From Clostridiales bacterium (GTDB lineage: Bacteria > Bacillota > Desulfotomaculia > Desulfotomaculales > VENG01): a DNA stretch of 41,389 nucleotides. The position numbers were made by a program, and so were the translations under genes. The number at the start of each line of letters is the position of its first letter. The stretch's first letter is position 1. The notes beneath the pieces are model-generated. The model was given only the letters and a program-made list of their open reading frames with translations. It was not told the origin of the DNA and did not search any database. Of the stretch, positions 17,359 through 25,897 are shown one piece after another. The DNA lies in contig JAIPEW010000025.1 in NCBI GenBank assembly GCA_021736985.1, positions 1-41,389 of the forward strand. The letters run 5' to 3'.

Positions 17359-18105
17359 ATGACCGAGCTGCCTATAGGCCTGCTTGTTTTAATAGTTGTC
17401 TCTCTATTGATTTATTTCGGGTTGGCCCAGAGAGTATTAGATAGGTTAAGGCTGTCTGACAGGTCAGCGTTAATTATAATTGGTGCACTTATAGTTGGAA
17501 GTTTTATAACTATACCTGTTTCCAGTGGGAATTATGATGTATCAATTAATGTAGGCGGAGGAATAATACCCCTGGTTCTTGCAGGTTATTTATTAGTAAA
17601 AGCAAGAAGTTACAGCGCTTTTTATAAGGCTGGATTTGCTACAATTGTTACAGCAGGGGTAATTTACGGTGCTGGGTCATACTGGGGTGCAGGAGATACC
17701 GAGCCCGGTGGACAGATTTTTGGTTTTTTAGATGCTGTATGGGCATATCCATTAATTGCAGGGGTAGTAGCATATATAACAGGCAGGTCGCGCCGTGCTG
17801 CTTTTATAGCTGCAACACTTGGAGTAATGTTGACAGACGTGGGTTACTTAATCTGGCTTGTTACAGGCGGCCAGGCAATTGGCACAGTAGCAATAGGTGG
17901 CGGGGGCGCTTTTGACACTATTGTGTTGTCTGGTATTGTGGCAGTGCTGTTGGCCGAAATTATCGGTGAAGTACGTGAGCGGGCACAGAAAATACAATCA
18001 CACCAGGGGCAAGAGGCAGCTTTAAAGGGACTAAAAAAACCAGTTAGCAATGTTGATGAACCAGCAGAAAAGAGCAGCAGGGACAAGGAGGGGAGTCCCG
18101 AATGA
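17359..18105 (+). CDS. DUF1614-type multi-pass membrane protein
   Basis: 248-residue integral membrane protein with about six hydrophobic segments (first LPIGLLVLIVVSLLIYFGLA) and a charged C-terminal tail of some 40 residues. The pattern GLAQRVLDRLRLSDRSALIIIGALIVGSFITIPV and the Gly-rich NVGGGIIPLVLAG match what I remember of the DUF1614 family; the function is not known. The frame opens at 17335, but ATG 17359 has GGGGAGG about 11 bases upstream. Its stop overlaps the ATG of the SpoIIP gene (AATGA), so the two should be co-translated; a role in the sporulation envelope is plausible by context only. Confidence 0.75.
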   Translation: MTELPIGLLVLIVVSLLIYFGLAQRVLDRLRLSDRSALIIIGALIVGSFITIPVSSGNYDVSINVGGGIIPLVLAGYLLVKARSYSAFYKAGFATIVTAGVIYGAGSYWGAGDTEPGGQIFGFLDAVWAYPLIAGVVAYITGRSRRAAFIAATLGVMLTDVGYLIWLVTGGQAIGTVAIGGGGAFDTIVLSGIVAVLLAEIIGEVRERAQKIQSHQGQEAALKGLKKPVSNVDEPAEKSSRDKEGSPE

Positions 18106-19271
18106 AAAAGTGCCGCAGTTTAGCAATATCAGTTATTAGTTTATTAATAATATGTACTGTTTTTTTTGTAAATGGCGGCAGCAAGCCGGGTTATGCTGCT
18201 ATGCCAAACTTACCGCTGGCTAATTCCTTGCAGACACTACATGAAGATGGCAGAGTTTTTACTATTAAAAATAAAAAAGATAAATTAGTAAGCAAAATGA
18301 GCCGCATAGTTTCCGTGGGAGACAAAATAATTACTAATAAAGGTGAAATTTTTCGTGTAGATAAGGTTAAAGGTGAAAGTGCTACTGCAGTGTTTTTAGG
18401 TACAGATGGTAGTTTTAAAGCATGGCAAGAGAACCTTTCTAATCCCAGTGTACCCGTACTTAACCAGGTGAGTAAAAAGAAAAAAAATAACAAAGTAGGG
18501 ATATATCATACTCATAGTGAAGAATCTTATATTCCTTCTGACGGAAAAAGGAGTATTCCTGGGAACGGGGGCGTTTTTAAGGTTGGTGAAACTCTTGCTG
18601 CAAGCTTTAAAAAACAGGGAGTTGAAGTTATACACGAAAAGGCAGATCACGGGCCCAGGGACAAAAATGCTTATAATCGCTCTCGCCGCACGGCATCAGC
18701 ATTATTAAGGAAAAACCCGGCAGCTATTATAGACATTCACCGCGACGGCATTCCAGATCCTGATTATTATAATAAAACAATAAAAGGTAAAGAAGCTACA
18801 CAGCTCCGGCTTGTAATAGGACGGCAGAATCCTAACAAGGAATCTAACAAGGATTTTGCCAGAAAAGTAATGGCAGAAGTTAACCAGCAGTATCCTGAGC
18901 TGATTAAAGAAATTTTTATAGGCAAAGGCAATTACAATCAAGATCTTTCACCTACTGCACTGCTGGTGGAAGCAGGGACTTACACTAACGAAAGAGAAAG
19001 GGCAGAACAAGCAATCCGCTTTCTTGGCGACGCGCTTCCTGGAGTACTGGGGATTGGAAAAGCTGGGGCCCAAAAAGGCAGTTACGGTGATCCCAAAACA
19101 AACACACCCGGGGGATGGCTGGCTTTATTAACAATCCTGGCTATTATAGTTATAGGCGGAGGAGCTTACCTTGTAATAACCTCCGGCGGTTTTTCTGCTG
19201 CCAGGGAAAAAATAAGCAAGTATTCTAGCAAGGAGTTCTCCCATATTTTTACTCCGAGACGTAGAAAATAA
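18102..19271 (+). CDS. spoIIP: Stage II sporulation protein P (SpoIIP) family amidase/endopeptidase
   Basis: 389-residue peptidoglycan hydrolase. In the SpoIID-SpoIIM-SpoIIP engulfment machine, SpoIIP removes stem peptides and cuts cross-links. Signal/anchor at residues about 5-30 (LAISVISLLIICTVFFVNGG). The hydrolase domain (about 128-325) shows the zinc-ligand regions YHTHSEESYIPS and IIDIHRDGIPD, and LLVEAGTYTNERERAE near its end. A second hydrophobic segment near residues 345-365 (LLTILAIIVIGGGAYLVI) and a basic tail are unusual for the classic Bacillus protein, so this may be one of several SpoIIP paralogues. Starts within the stop of the DUF1614 gene; no spoIID or gpr is nearby. Confidence 0.88.
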   Translation: MKKCRSLAISVISLLIICTVFFVNGGSKPGYAAMPNLPLANSLQTLHEDGRVFTIKNKKDKLVSKMSRIVSVGDKIITNKGEIFRVDKVKGESATAVFLGTDGSFKAWQENLSNPSVPVLNQVSKKKKNNKVGIYHTHSEESYIPSDGKRSIPGNGGVFKVGETLAASFKKQGVEVIHEKADHGPRDKNAYNRSRRTASALLRKNPAAIIDIHRDGIPDPDYYNKTIKGKEATQLRLVIGRQNPNKESNKDFARKVMAEVNQQYPELIKEIFIGKGNYNQDLSPTALLVEAGTYTNERERAEQAIRFLGDALPGVLGIGKAGAQKGSYGDPKTNTPGGWLALLTILAIIVIGGGAYLVITSGGFSAAREKISKYSSKEFSHIFTPRRRK

Positions 19272-19292
19272 GTCTATCTCGTAAGTACAAAC

Positions 19293-19321
19293 TTGACTTA
19301 AGTGAACATGTATTAGATAAT
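19293..19321 (+). promoter_or_regulatory. Probable sigma-A promoter of the DUF512 gene
   Basis: TTGACT (19293-19298), 17-bp spacer, GATAAT (19316-19321); predicted start near 19328. An 8-bp inverted repeat, TCTCGTAA (19277-19284) and TTACGAGA (19335-19342), brackets it and could be an operator or chance. Confidence 0.6.
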
Positions 19322-19353
19322 ATTAACATAATTTTTACGAGAGGAGTGTCCCC

Positions 19354-20697
19354 ATGGGGGGCTCACAGCTGAAAGTACAATCCGTTTCCCCTGATGGTAT
19401 TGCCGCAGAAATGGGAATAGAACCAGGGGATTTTATTTTGCGTATTGATGACCGTGAAGTTTTTGATATTATAGATTACCGTTTTTATATAGCAGAAGAT
19501 AAACTAAATGTACTGCTTGAAAAGCAAGACGGTGATCTCTGGCTGCTGGATATAGAAAAAGACTGGGATGAAAACCTGGGAATAGTTTTTGAAAATGATG
19601 GGCTGGGTAAAATAAAAAGGTGCCGCAATAAATGTATTTTTTGTTTTGTAGACCAGCTGCCGCGTGGAATGAGAAAAAGCCTGGGGATTAAAGATGATGA
19701 TTACAGGCTGTCTTTTTCACACGGTAATTTTATAACTTTAACTAATGCCAATCATGAGGATTTGCAAAGAATTGCCAGCATGCGAATTACTCCCCTCTAC
19801 ATATCAGTACATACTACCAACCCGCGCCTTCGTGCTGAAATGATGCGAAATCCCGGGGCCGGTAAAATACTTGAGCAGCTTGAATTCCTAGTTCGGGAAG
19901 GTATAGAAATACATGCACAGGCAGTACTGTGCCCGGGAATCAACGACGGGGAAGAATTAGAAAAAACAGTCCGGGACCTGGCCGGCCTGTGGCCCGGTGT
20001 GCGTTCACTAGCCCTGGTTCCTGTAGGGCTTACTGGATACCGTGAAGGACTCTATGATTTAAAGAGTTTTACTATCCCCGGGGCACGGGAAATACTATAT
20101 AAGGTAGAGAAGTGGCAGGAGGAGTTTGTAGATAGTTTTGATTATCCTTTTGTCTTTGCTGCTGATGAATTTTACCTGCTTGCGGGAAAAAGTTTTCCTA
20201 TTGCAGATTGCTACGGGGGGTTTCCCCAGGTAGAAAACGGTGTTGGATTAAGCAGGCTTTTTGAGGACCGGTGGAATGAAATTAAACGCAATTTACCCCT
20301 GAGTATTTCTGTTCCTGCTGAAGTTAAGGTGGTTACCGGGCAGCTTGCTTTGCCGGTTTTACAAACGGCAGTAGAAGATCTTAACAAGATACAAGATCTT
20401 CATGTGCAGCTAGTGCCGGTAGAAAATAATTTTTGGGGTCGCGAGGTAACTGTGAGCGGATTATTGACCGGTAGGGATATAATGGAACAGGTGGATTCTT
20501 CTGGTGTAGATATTGTAATTGTACCTGCGTCTGCTTTAAAAGCAGATGCTCCGGTGTTTTTAGATGATATTACTCTGGAGGATCTGTCCTGTAAGCTTGG
20601 TATACCTGTTAAAGCAGCTGAAACTGCCGGTGAACTTGTAGAGGCAATTACAGGACAGGTAGTAGAAGAAGAGACTGCAGAGGAGTATTTCTTTTAA
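19354..20697 (+). CDS. DUF512 family protein: PDZ-like domain plus Fe-S (radical-SAM-like) core
   Basis: 447-residue protein of unknown function. Residues 1-60 form a PDZ-like domain (VQSVSPDGIAAEMGIEPGDFILRI). Then comes a cysteine motif CRNKCIFCFVDQLPRG (C-x3-C-x2-C, about residues 90-97), the [4Fe-4S] signature of radical SAM enzymes, followed by barrel-like segments (ITPLYISVHTTNPRLRAEMM, QAVLCPGINDG) and the DUF512 C-terminal region. The substrate is not known. Start ATG 19354 is preceded by GAGGAG; the start codon sits at the centre of CCCCATGGGG. It has its own promoter and stands between spoIIP and der, as in many spore-forming clostridia. Confidence 0.88.
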   Translation: MGGSQLKVQSVSPDGIAAEMGIEPGDFILRIDDREVFDIIDYRFYIAEDKLNVLLEKQDGDLWLLDIEKDWDENLGIVFENDGLGKIKRCRNKCIFCFVDQLPRGMRKSLGIKDDDYRLSFSHGNFITLTNANHEDLQRIASMRITPLYISVHTTNPRLRAEMMRNPGAGKILEQLEFLVREGIEIHAQAVLCPGINDGEELEKTVRDLAGLWPGVRSLALVPVGLTGYREGLYDLKSFTIPGAREILYKVEKWQEEFVDSFDYPFVFAADEFYLLAGKSFPIADCYGGFPQVENGVGLSRLFEDRWNEIKRNLPLSISVPAEVKVVTGQLALPVLQTAVEDLNKIQDLHVQLVPVENNFWGREVTVSGLLTGRDIMEQVDSSGVDIVIVPASALKADAPVFLDDITLEDLSCKLGIPVKAAETAGELVEAITGQVVEEETAEEYFF

Positions 20698-20718
20698 TTT
20701 TAAAATTCCTGAAAGTCT

Positions 20719-20792
20719 TAAACGCAGGTAACGATCTGCAAAGTTAAAGGGCCGGAGGATTTCCGGATGGTAGCGGAGTCTGGGTGCGCTGC
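20719..20792 (+). ncRNA. Possible structured leader RNA upstream of der (GEMM/c-di-GMP-I-like, weak)
   Basis: The gap between DUF512 and der holds GCAAAG (20738-20743), GTTA that can pair with TAGC in GGTAGC (20769-20774), a hairpin CCGGA/TCCGG (20752-20766), and CGCA/TGCG closing the ends. The GCAAAG...GG...GGTAGC wording resembles the 3' half of the cyclic-di-GMP-I aptamer, but the usual P1b hairpin between GGCAAAC and GCAAAG is missing. It may be a degenerate riboswitch or chance. Confidence 0.25.
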
Positions 20793-20917
20793 ATGTCCCT
20801 GGGGATTAAATTTCAAATTATTGCTTATTGCAGCAGGAACTAAGTGTATAAGGGTAACTGGTGAACTCTATATAAACTTTTAGTTTTAAAAATGAAACAT
20901 AGAAGCTGGTGATAATA

Positions 20918-22249
20918 ATGTCGAAACCGGTAGTAGCTATGGTAGGTCGGCCAAATGTCGGTAAATCTACCCTTTTTAATAGAATAATAGGTGAAAGAAA
21001 AGCTATCGTGGAAAGTAAACCGGGTGTAACCCGGGATAGGCTGTACCAGGAAGCCGAGTGGAACGGGACAGAATTTATGCTTATAGATACGGGCGGCATG
21101 GAACCCGGCAGTTCTGGTAATTTTATTGACGAAGTTTGCAAGCAGGCCTACCTGGCTATAAATGAATGTGAAATTATAATGTTTCTGGTAGATGCCAGGG
21201 CGGGAATAACACCGGTAGATGAAGAAATTGCTGCTATTTTGCGCAGTGCTGGTAAGCCTGTTATTTTAATAGCCAACAAGGTGGAAAATTTCCTGGATAA
21301 TACCGGTTACATGGAATTTTATAAGCTGGGTCTTGGTGAACCTGTACCTGTATCAGCAGCGCAAGGCTTTAATTCAGGTGACCTGTTGGATATGTTGGTT
21401 GCCGGGCTTCCCCGTCCAGTAGAAGAAGATAACGATGTTAATGAAATAGATCTTGCAGTAATCGGGCGTCCAAATGTGGGTAAATCTTCGCTCGTAAATA
21501 TGCTTCTGGGTGAAGATCGGGTTATTGTCAGCCATGTTCCCGGTACAACCAGGGATGCTATAGATACCTTTTTTTATTCAGATCAGCAGTCTTACAAAAT
21601 TGTTGATACTGCTGGAATTCGCAGGAGAAGTCGTATCAAGCAATCTACGGAAAGGTTCAGCATAAGCAGGTCTTTTAAGGCAGTGAACAGGTGTGAAATT
21701 GCTCTTATGATGATAGATGCTGTTGAAGGAGTAACTGACCAGGATAAGAGAATTGCTGGATATGCTCATGATAGGGGAAAAGCCAGTATAATATTAATTA
21801 ATAAATGGGATTTACCGGAAAAAGATGAAAAGGCGGCTTCCCGGTTTATTGAACATGTTAGATCCAACCTCCCTTTTATGTCATATGCTCCCATTCTTTT
21901 TATAAGCTGTCTTACGGGGCGCGGGATGAACAAGGTTTTAGACATGGTAAATTATGTGGCTGACCAGGCAGCATTGAGAGTTAGTACTTCCCAGTTAAAT
22001 AAAATTATTGAAGATGCAGTTCTTCATAACCCACCCCCGGCTAGAAAAGGGAAGAGCCTGAAGATATATTATGCTACGCAGGGTGGTGTGAACCCGCCTA
22101 CCTTTTTATTGTTTTGCAATAACTCGCAGTTAGTCCATTTTTCTTACCTGCGTTATTTGGAAAACCAGTTTAGAAATGTTTACGGGTTCGAGGGTACACC
22201 TATGAAATTAGTTTTTCGTGAGCGTGAAAAGTCTGCTTTTACAAAATAA
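20918..22249 (+). CDS. der: Ribosome biogenesis GTPase Der (EngA)
   Basis: Double GTPase needed for 50S subunit maturation. 443 residues. Two G domains, each with its own P-loop: VGRPNVGKSTL at residue 9 and IGRPNVGKSSL near 180; G3 motifs DTGG and DTAG, G4 motifs NKVE and NKWD. The C-terminal KH-like domain contains IYYATQGGVNPPTFLLFCNN. The frame opens at GTG 20909, but ATG 20918 gives the family N-terminus; the ribosome-binding site is weak. First gene of der-plsY-gpsA, all close together on the same strand. Confidence 0.96.
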   Translation: MSKPVVAMVGRPNVGKSTLFNRIIGERKAIVESKPGVTRDRLYQEAEWNGTEFMLIDTGGMEPGSSGNFIDEVCKQAYLAINECEIIMFLVDARAGITPVDEEIAAILRSAGKPVILIANKVENFLDNTGYMEFYKLGLGEPVPVSAAQGFNSGDLLDMLVAGLPRPVEEDNDVNEIDLAVIGRPNVGKSSLVNMLLGEDRVIVSHVPGTTRDAIDTFFYSDQQSYKIVDTAGIRRRSRIKQSTERFSISRSFKAVNRCEIALMMIDAVEGVTDQDKRIAGYAHDRGKASIILINKWDLPEKDEKAASRFIEHVRSNLPFMSYAPILFISCLTGRGMNKVLDMVNYVADQAALRVSTSQLNKIIEDAVLHNPPPARKGKSLKIYYATQGGVNPPTFLLFCNNSQLVHFSYLRYLENQFRNVYGFEGTPMKLVFREREKSAFTK

Positions 22250-22271
22250 TATTTTTTTTCAGGGGTGAATT

Positions 22272-22868
22272 ATGCACTTTTTAATAGCTGTAGTCATCAG
22301 TTACTTGATTGGATCTGTACCGGTAGGTTTTATAGTTTCCAGGCTAAAAGGTGTTGATATAAGGCAGTACGGCAGCGGTAATATTGGCACAACTAATGTA
22401 TGGCGCAGCCTGGGCCCGGTTCCCGGTCTTCTAACTTTTCTGGGTGATACTGCAAAAGGTGCTGTATCGGTATTTATAGGATTAAAAGCCGGCGGCCAGG
22501 GAATAGAATTGCTTTGTGGAATAGCTGCAATATTAGGTCACAGCTGGCCTGTTTATTTGCGTTTTAAAGGTGGAAAGATTATAGCCACGGGGTTGGGTGT
22601 TCTGGCTGCTTTATCCTGTAAAACGGCATTGCTGGCTGTACTGGTATGGTTGGTAACAGTTGGAGTAAGCAGGTACATATCCCTGGGATCTATACTGGCA
22701 GCTCTTTCTGTACCCTGCTGGATGTATCTTTTCCAATTAGAGAGAATGTATTTTTTATTCGGTATATTGACAGCTTTTTTTGCTGTAATAAAACACCGGT
22801 CAAATATAGTAAGGTTATTCAGTGGAAAAGAATTTAAAATAGGTAATAATAATAAAAAAGATGAATAA
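22272..22868 (+). CDS. plsY: Glycerol-3-phosphate acyltransferase PlsY
   Basis: Membrane enzyme that transfers an acyl group from acyl-phosphate to glycerol 3-phosphate, the first step of phospholipid synthesis in most bacteria. 198 residues with about five membrane helices. Family motifs: [30 protein letters not shown] (substrate-binding) and [22 protein letters not shown] 22272 follows AGGGGTG. It ends 16 bp before the gpsA start; PlsY uses the product of GpsA, so the pair makes functional sense. Confidence 0.95.
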   Translation: MHFLIAVVISYLIGSVPVGFIVSRLKGVDIRQYGSGNIGTTNVWRSLGPVPGLLTFLGDTAKGAVSVFIGLKAGGQGIELLCGIAAILGHSWPVYLRFKGGKIIATGLGVLAALSCKTALLAVLVWLVTVGVSRYISLGSILAALSVPCWMYLFQLERMYFLFGILTAFFAVIKHRSNIVRLFSGKEFKIGNNNKKDE

Positions 22869-22884
22869 GAAAGGGGGAACAGCC

Positions 22885-23934
22885 ATGAATAACAAGATAG
22901 CAATAATAGGTGCAGGGAGCTGGGCCACTGCTCTGGCTGTATCTCTGGCCCGCCACCGTTCTGATATATATATATGGGCTAGAAGACAAGAACATGTGCT
23001 TGAGATAAACCGGGAGCATAAAAATAGCAAATATTTACCTGGTATAGAGCTCCCTTCCAGGGTGTTTGCTTCTAATTCCCTGGAAGATACCCTTTCAGGA
23101 GCAAAAATGACTGTAATGGGAGTTCCTTCGCATTCTTTTCGCAAAGTATTGAAAGAAATAAAACCTCTTTTGAATTCAGATACCCTGATTGTAAATACGG
23201 CCAAGGGGCTTGAAGAAGATACTCTTTTGCGCTTGTCCGAGGTATTCAAGGAGGAAATGGGAGAAAAAGAACTTTACAGGTACATAGTATTATCCGGACC
23301 CAGCCACGCCGAGGAAGTAGCGCGCGATATTCCTACTGCAGTCGTGGCAGCATCTATGTCTATAGAATCAGCACAAAAAGTGCAGGATCTGTTTATGGAC
23401 CGCTGCATGCGTATATATACAAACCCGGATACCATAGGGGTAGAACTGGGCGGGGCCCTGAAAAACATAATTGCCCTGGGTACTGGAATAGCAGATGGCC
23501 TGGAATTTGGGGATAATACAACTGCAGCGTTAATTACTCGTGGATTAGCCGAAATAACACGCCTGGGAATAAACCTTGGTGCTAACCCGCTCACTTTTAA
23601 CGGCCTGGCAGGAGTCGGTGATTTAATGGTTACCTGTACCAGCCAGCACAGCCGCAACCGCAGGGCTGGCAGAGAAATAGGCCAGGGAGCCAGCCTGGAA
23701 CAAGCACTGGAAACAGTTAATATGGTAGTTGAAGGAGTGCGTACTACCAGGGCAGCAGTGAAATTAGCCCACAAGTTGGATGTTGAAATGCCTATTACTG
23801 AACAGATGCATAAAGTCCTTTTTGAAAACCTGTCCCCCAGGACTGCTGTTATTAATCTAATGAGCCGCGGCGGGCGCCATGAATTGGAAGAAGCTGCGCT
23901 ATCAAGCGTTAAATTCTGGACATCTGAGATTTAA
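22885..23934 (+). CDS. gpsA: NAD(P)-dependent glycerol-3-phosphate dehydrogenase
   Basis: Reduces dihydroxyacetone phosphate to glycerol 3-phosphate for phospholipids. 349 residues. Rossmann motif [18 protein letters not shown] at the N-terminus, the NTAKGLEE motif, [16 protein letters not shown], and the catalytic Lys region [22 protein letters not shown]. An upstream in-frame ATG at 22861 overlaps plsY; ATG 22885 with AAAGGGGGAA about 7 bases upstream gives the normal N-terminus and is preferred. Last gene of der-plsY-gpsA, closed by hairpins at 23936-24030. Confidence 0.96.
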   Translation: MNNKIAIIGAGSWATALAVSLARHRSDIYIWARRQEHVLEINREHKNSKYLPGIELPSRVFASNSLEDTLSGAKMTVMGVPSHSFRKVLKEIKPLLNSDTLIVNTAKGLEEDTLLRLSEVFKEEMGEKELYRYIVLSGPSHAEEVARDIPTAVVAASMSIESAQKVQDLFMDRCMRIYTNPDTIGVELGGALKNIIALGTGIADGLEFGDNTTAALITRGLAEITRLGINLGANPLTFNGLAGVGDLMVTCTSQHSRNRRAGREIGQGASLEQALETVNMVVEGVRTTRAAVKLAHKLDVEMPITEQMHKVLFENLSPRTAVINLMSRGGRHELEEAALSSVKFWTSEI

Positions 23935-23935
23935 T

Positions 23936-23972
23936 TAAGAATAAGTTGGTGACAGGCACTAACTTATTCTTA
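23936..23972. repeat. REP-like stem-loop after gpsA
   Basis: TAAGAATAAGTTGGTG pairs with CACTAACTTATTCTTA (16-bp arms, one G-U, 5-nt loop ACAGG). The tip GGTGACAGGCACT resembles repetitive hairpins of the GGTGCCTGTCACC type scattered in clostridial genomes; this likeness is from memory. No T-run follows. Confidence 0.55.
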
Positions 23973-23983
23973 ACATTATAAAC

Positions 23984-24030
23984 ACCGTTAAACTATGACC
24001 AATATAAGATTATGTTTAACGGTATTTTTT
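23984..24030 (+). terminator. Intrinsic terminator after gpsA
   Basis: ACCGTTAAAC (23984-23993) pairs with GTTTAACGGT (24014-24023), 20-nt loop, then ATTTTTT. Confidence 0.85.
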
Positions 24031-24304
24031 ATATTTAACTGCTGTAAATATTTTACATATACATATGATAAAAATAAAGTACTGGTTGTCTGGGCAATTT
24101 CTAAGCAAATTAGACAAAAATTTTTTGTTAATTAATTCCTGTAAAACGAGCTTTGATGTAATAATTACAATAAATATACATATATATATATTGTTAATGT
24201 GTGCCATCATTAAGAAAAAATACATTCTATAAGCCGGAATAGGAATACCGGGTTAAGAATGTTAAAACTAAAGCTTTTATCTTTTACAAGGGGGGAGTGC
24301 GTGA
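24031..24304. other. AT-rich gap upstream of spoIVA
   Basis: Very AT-rich. An open frame on the minus strand here has no ribosome-binding site. I expected a sigma-E promoter for spoIVA; AATACATT at 24219-24226 recalls a sigma-E -10, but no -35 at the right distance is convincing. Otherwise nothing recognised. Confidence 0.4.
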
Positions 24305-25783
24305 ATGGAAAAACAGGATATTTTCCGTGACATTGCTGAGCGTACAGGTGGAGATATTTACCTCGGCATTGTTGGCGGAGTTCGTACGGGAAAATCAACT
24401 TTTATTAAAAGGTTTATGGAGCTTTTAGTAATACCTGAGATTGAAAATGAGTATGACCAGGAAAGGACAACTGACGAGCTTCCTCAGAGTGGAGCAGGAC
24501 GTACTGTAATGACAACCGAGCCTAAATTCATACCTAACGAGGCCGTAGATATAGAAATAACCCCGCAGCTACAAGTAAAAATGCGCATGGTAGATTGTGT
24601 AGGCTACCGTGTAGAAGGTGCCCTGGGGTATGATGAAGAAGAAGGCCCGCGCATGGTTTCTACACCATGGTACGAAGAACCTATATCCTTTGAAGAAGCT
24701 GCAGAAATTGGTACGCGCAAAGTTATTAGTGAACATGCTACCATGGGTATTGTAATGACAACTGACGGTTCTATTACTGACATTGAACGTAATAATTACG
24801 TAGAAGCTGAGGAGCGAGTAATAGAAGAATTAAAAGATATTCACCGTCCTTTTTTAATTATTTTGAATTCTACCCATCCTCATGATGAAGATACTATAAC
24901 ACTTGCCGATGAAATTACTGAAAAATATGATATCCCAGTAATTCCTTTAAACGTAATGGAAATTACCCAGCAAGATATTTACATGGTAATGGAGAAAGTA
25001 TTGTATGAATTTCCTGTTAATGAAGTAAACATAAATTTACCGTCCTGGATTGAAGAGTTGGAAAACAGCCACTGGCTGCGCCGCCAGTTTGAAGATGCAA
25101 TACAGGAAAATGCACAAAAAGTACAGCGAGTACGGGACGTGGACCAGGCGCTGGATAACCTGGGCAGTTATGATTTTGTAAATTCAGTAGACCTGGAAAA
25201 TATGGATATGGGCATGGGTTCTGTAGCTATTGATCTAACATCACGCCCGGACCTGTTTTATCATGTGCTGGAAGAAGAAACCGGTTTTACCCTGGAAAGT
25301 GAAAAGGAACTTTTTAAACTGGTAAGAGACCTGGCTGTAGCCAAGCGAGAGTATGATAAAATATCGCCGGCACTGGAGGAAGTATCAGAAAACGGGTACG
25401 GGGTGGTTACACCTCATGTGGAAGAGATGACCCTCGATGAACCTGAGCTTATTCGCCAGGGAAGCAGGTTTGGAGTTAAACTTAAGGCAAGCGCTCCTTC
25501 TATGCATATTATAAAAGCAGACATTACGACTGAAATTACTCCCATAATTGGTACGGAAAAACAGTGCGAGGAACTGGTAAGCTATATGCTTAATCAATTT
25601 GAAGAAAACCCAACTAAATTTTGGAATTCAGAGATCTTTGGTAAGTCTGTGAATGACCTGGTACGGGAAGGAATTCAGAATAAACTTTACCGCATGCCGG
25701 AGAATGCACAGCATAAATTACAGGAAACGCTGCAGAAAATTGTAAACGAAGGCAGCGGTGGACTTATCTGTATAATTATTTAA
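24305..25783 (+). CDS. spoIVA: Stage IV sporulation protein A (SpoIVA), spore coat ATPase
   Basis: Morphogenetic ATPase that polymerises on the forespore outer membrane and forms the base layer of the coat. 492 residues, the family length. The Walker A motif is GGVRTGKSTF (about residues 22-31), with the P-loop NTPase domain up to about residue 235 and the middle and C-terminal domains after it. The hydrophobic C-terminus GSGGLICIII is the end needed for localisation in Bacillus. ATG 24305 follows GGGGGGAG at about 24291. It is single, between terminators. Its presence says the organism makes endospores. Confidence 0.96.
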   Translation: MEKQDIFRDIAERTGGDIYLGIVGGVRTGKSTFIKRFMELLVIPEIENEYDQERTTDELPQSGAGRTVMTTEPKFIPNEAVDIEITPQLQVKMRMVDCVGYRVEGALGYDEEEGPRMVSTPWYEEPISFEEAAEIGTRKVISEHATMGIVMTTDGSITDIERNNYVEAEERVIEELKDIHRPFLIILNSTHPHDEDTITLADEITEKYDIPVIPLNVMEITQQDIYMVMEKVLYEFPVNEVNINLPSWIEELENSHWLRRQFEDAIQENAQKVQRVRDVDQALDNLGSYDFVNSVDLENMDMGMGSVAIDLTSRPDLFYHVLEEETGFTLESEKELFKLVRDLAVAKREYDKISPALEEVSENGYGVVTPHVEEMTLDEPELIRQGSRFGVKLKASAPSMHIIKADITTEITPIIGTEKQCEELVSYMLNQFEENPTKFWNSEIFGKSVNDLVREGIQNKLYRMPENAQHKLQETLQKIVNEGSGGLICIII

Positions 25784-25807
25784 CCGGTTGGAAATACCGG
25801 TTTTTTT
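25782..25807 (+). terminator. Intrinsic terminator after spoIVA
   Basis: AACCGG (25782-25787) pairs with CCGGTT (25797-25802), 9-nt loop, T-run to 25807. The stem begins in the stop codon. Confidence 0.8.
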
Positions 25808-25830
25808 CTTGTTATGGCTTTTTTAAGGTG

Positions 25831-25860
25831 TTGCGACAAAATATTAATTAGTGGTATAAT
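25831..25860 (+). promoter_or_regulatory. Probable sigma-A promoter of the hom operon
   Basis: TTGCGA (25831-25836), 18-bp spacer, TATAAT (25855-25860); predicted start near 25867, about 30 nt before the hom GTG. No leader long enough for a riboswitch or attenuator. Confidence 0.7.
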
Positions 25861-25897
25861 TTCTCTTATGCATGGTGCAAACAAAAGGGGAGATACC

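Noticed and set aside
20916-20926. Spo0A-like TGTCGAAA at the der start
   Set aside because: These bases are the first codons of der (ATG TCG AAA); most likely chance.
24016-24225. 69-codon open frame on the minus strand before spoIVA
   Set aside because: Low-complexity AT-rich translation, no ribosome-binding site, and its end runs into the gpsA terminator.
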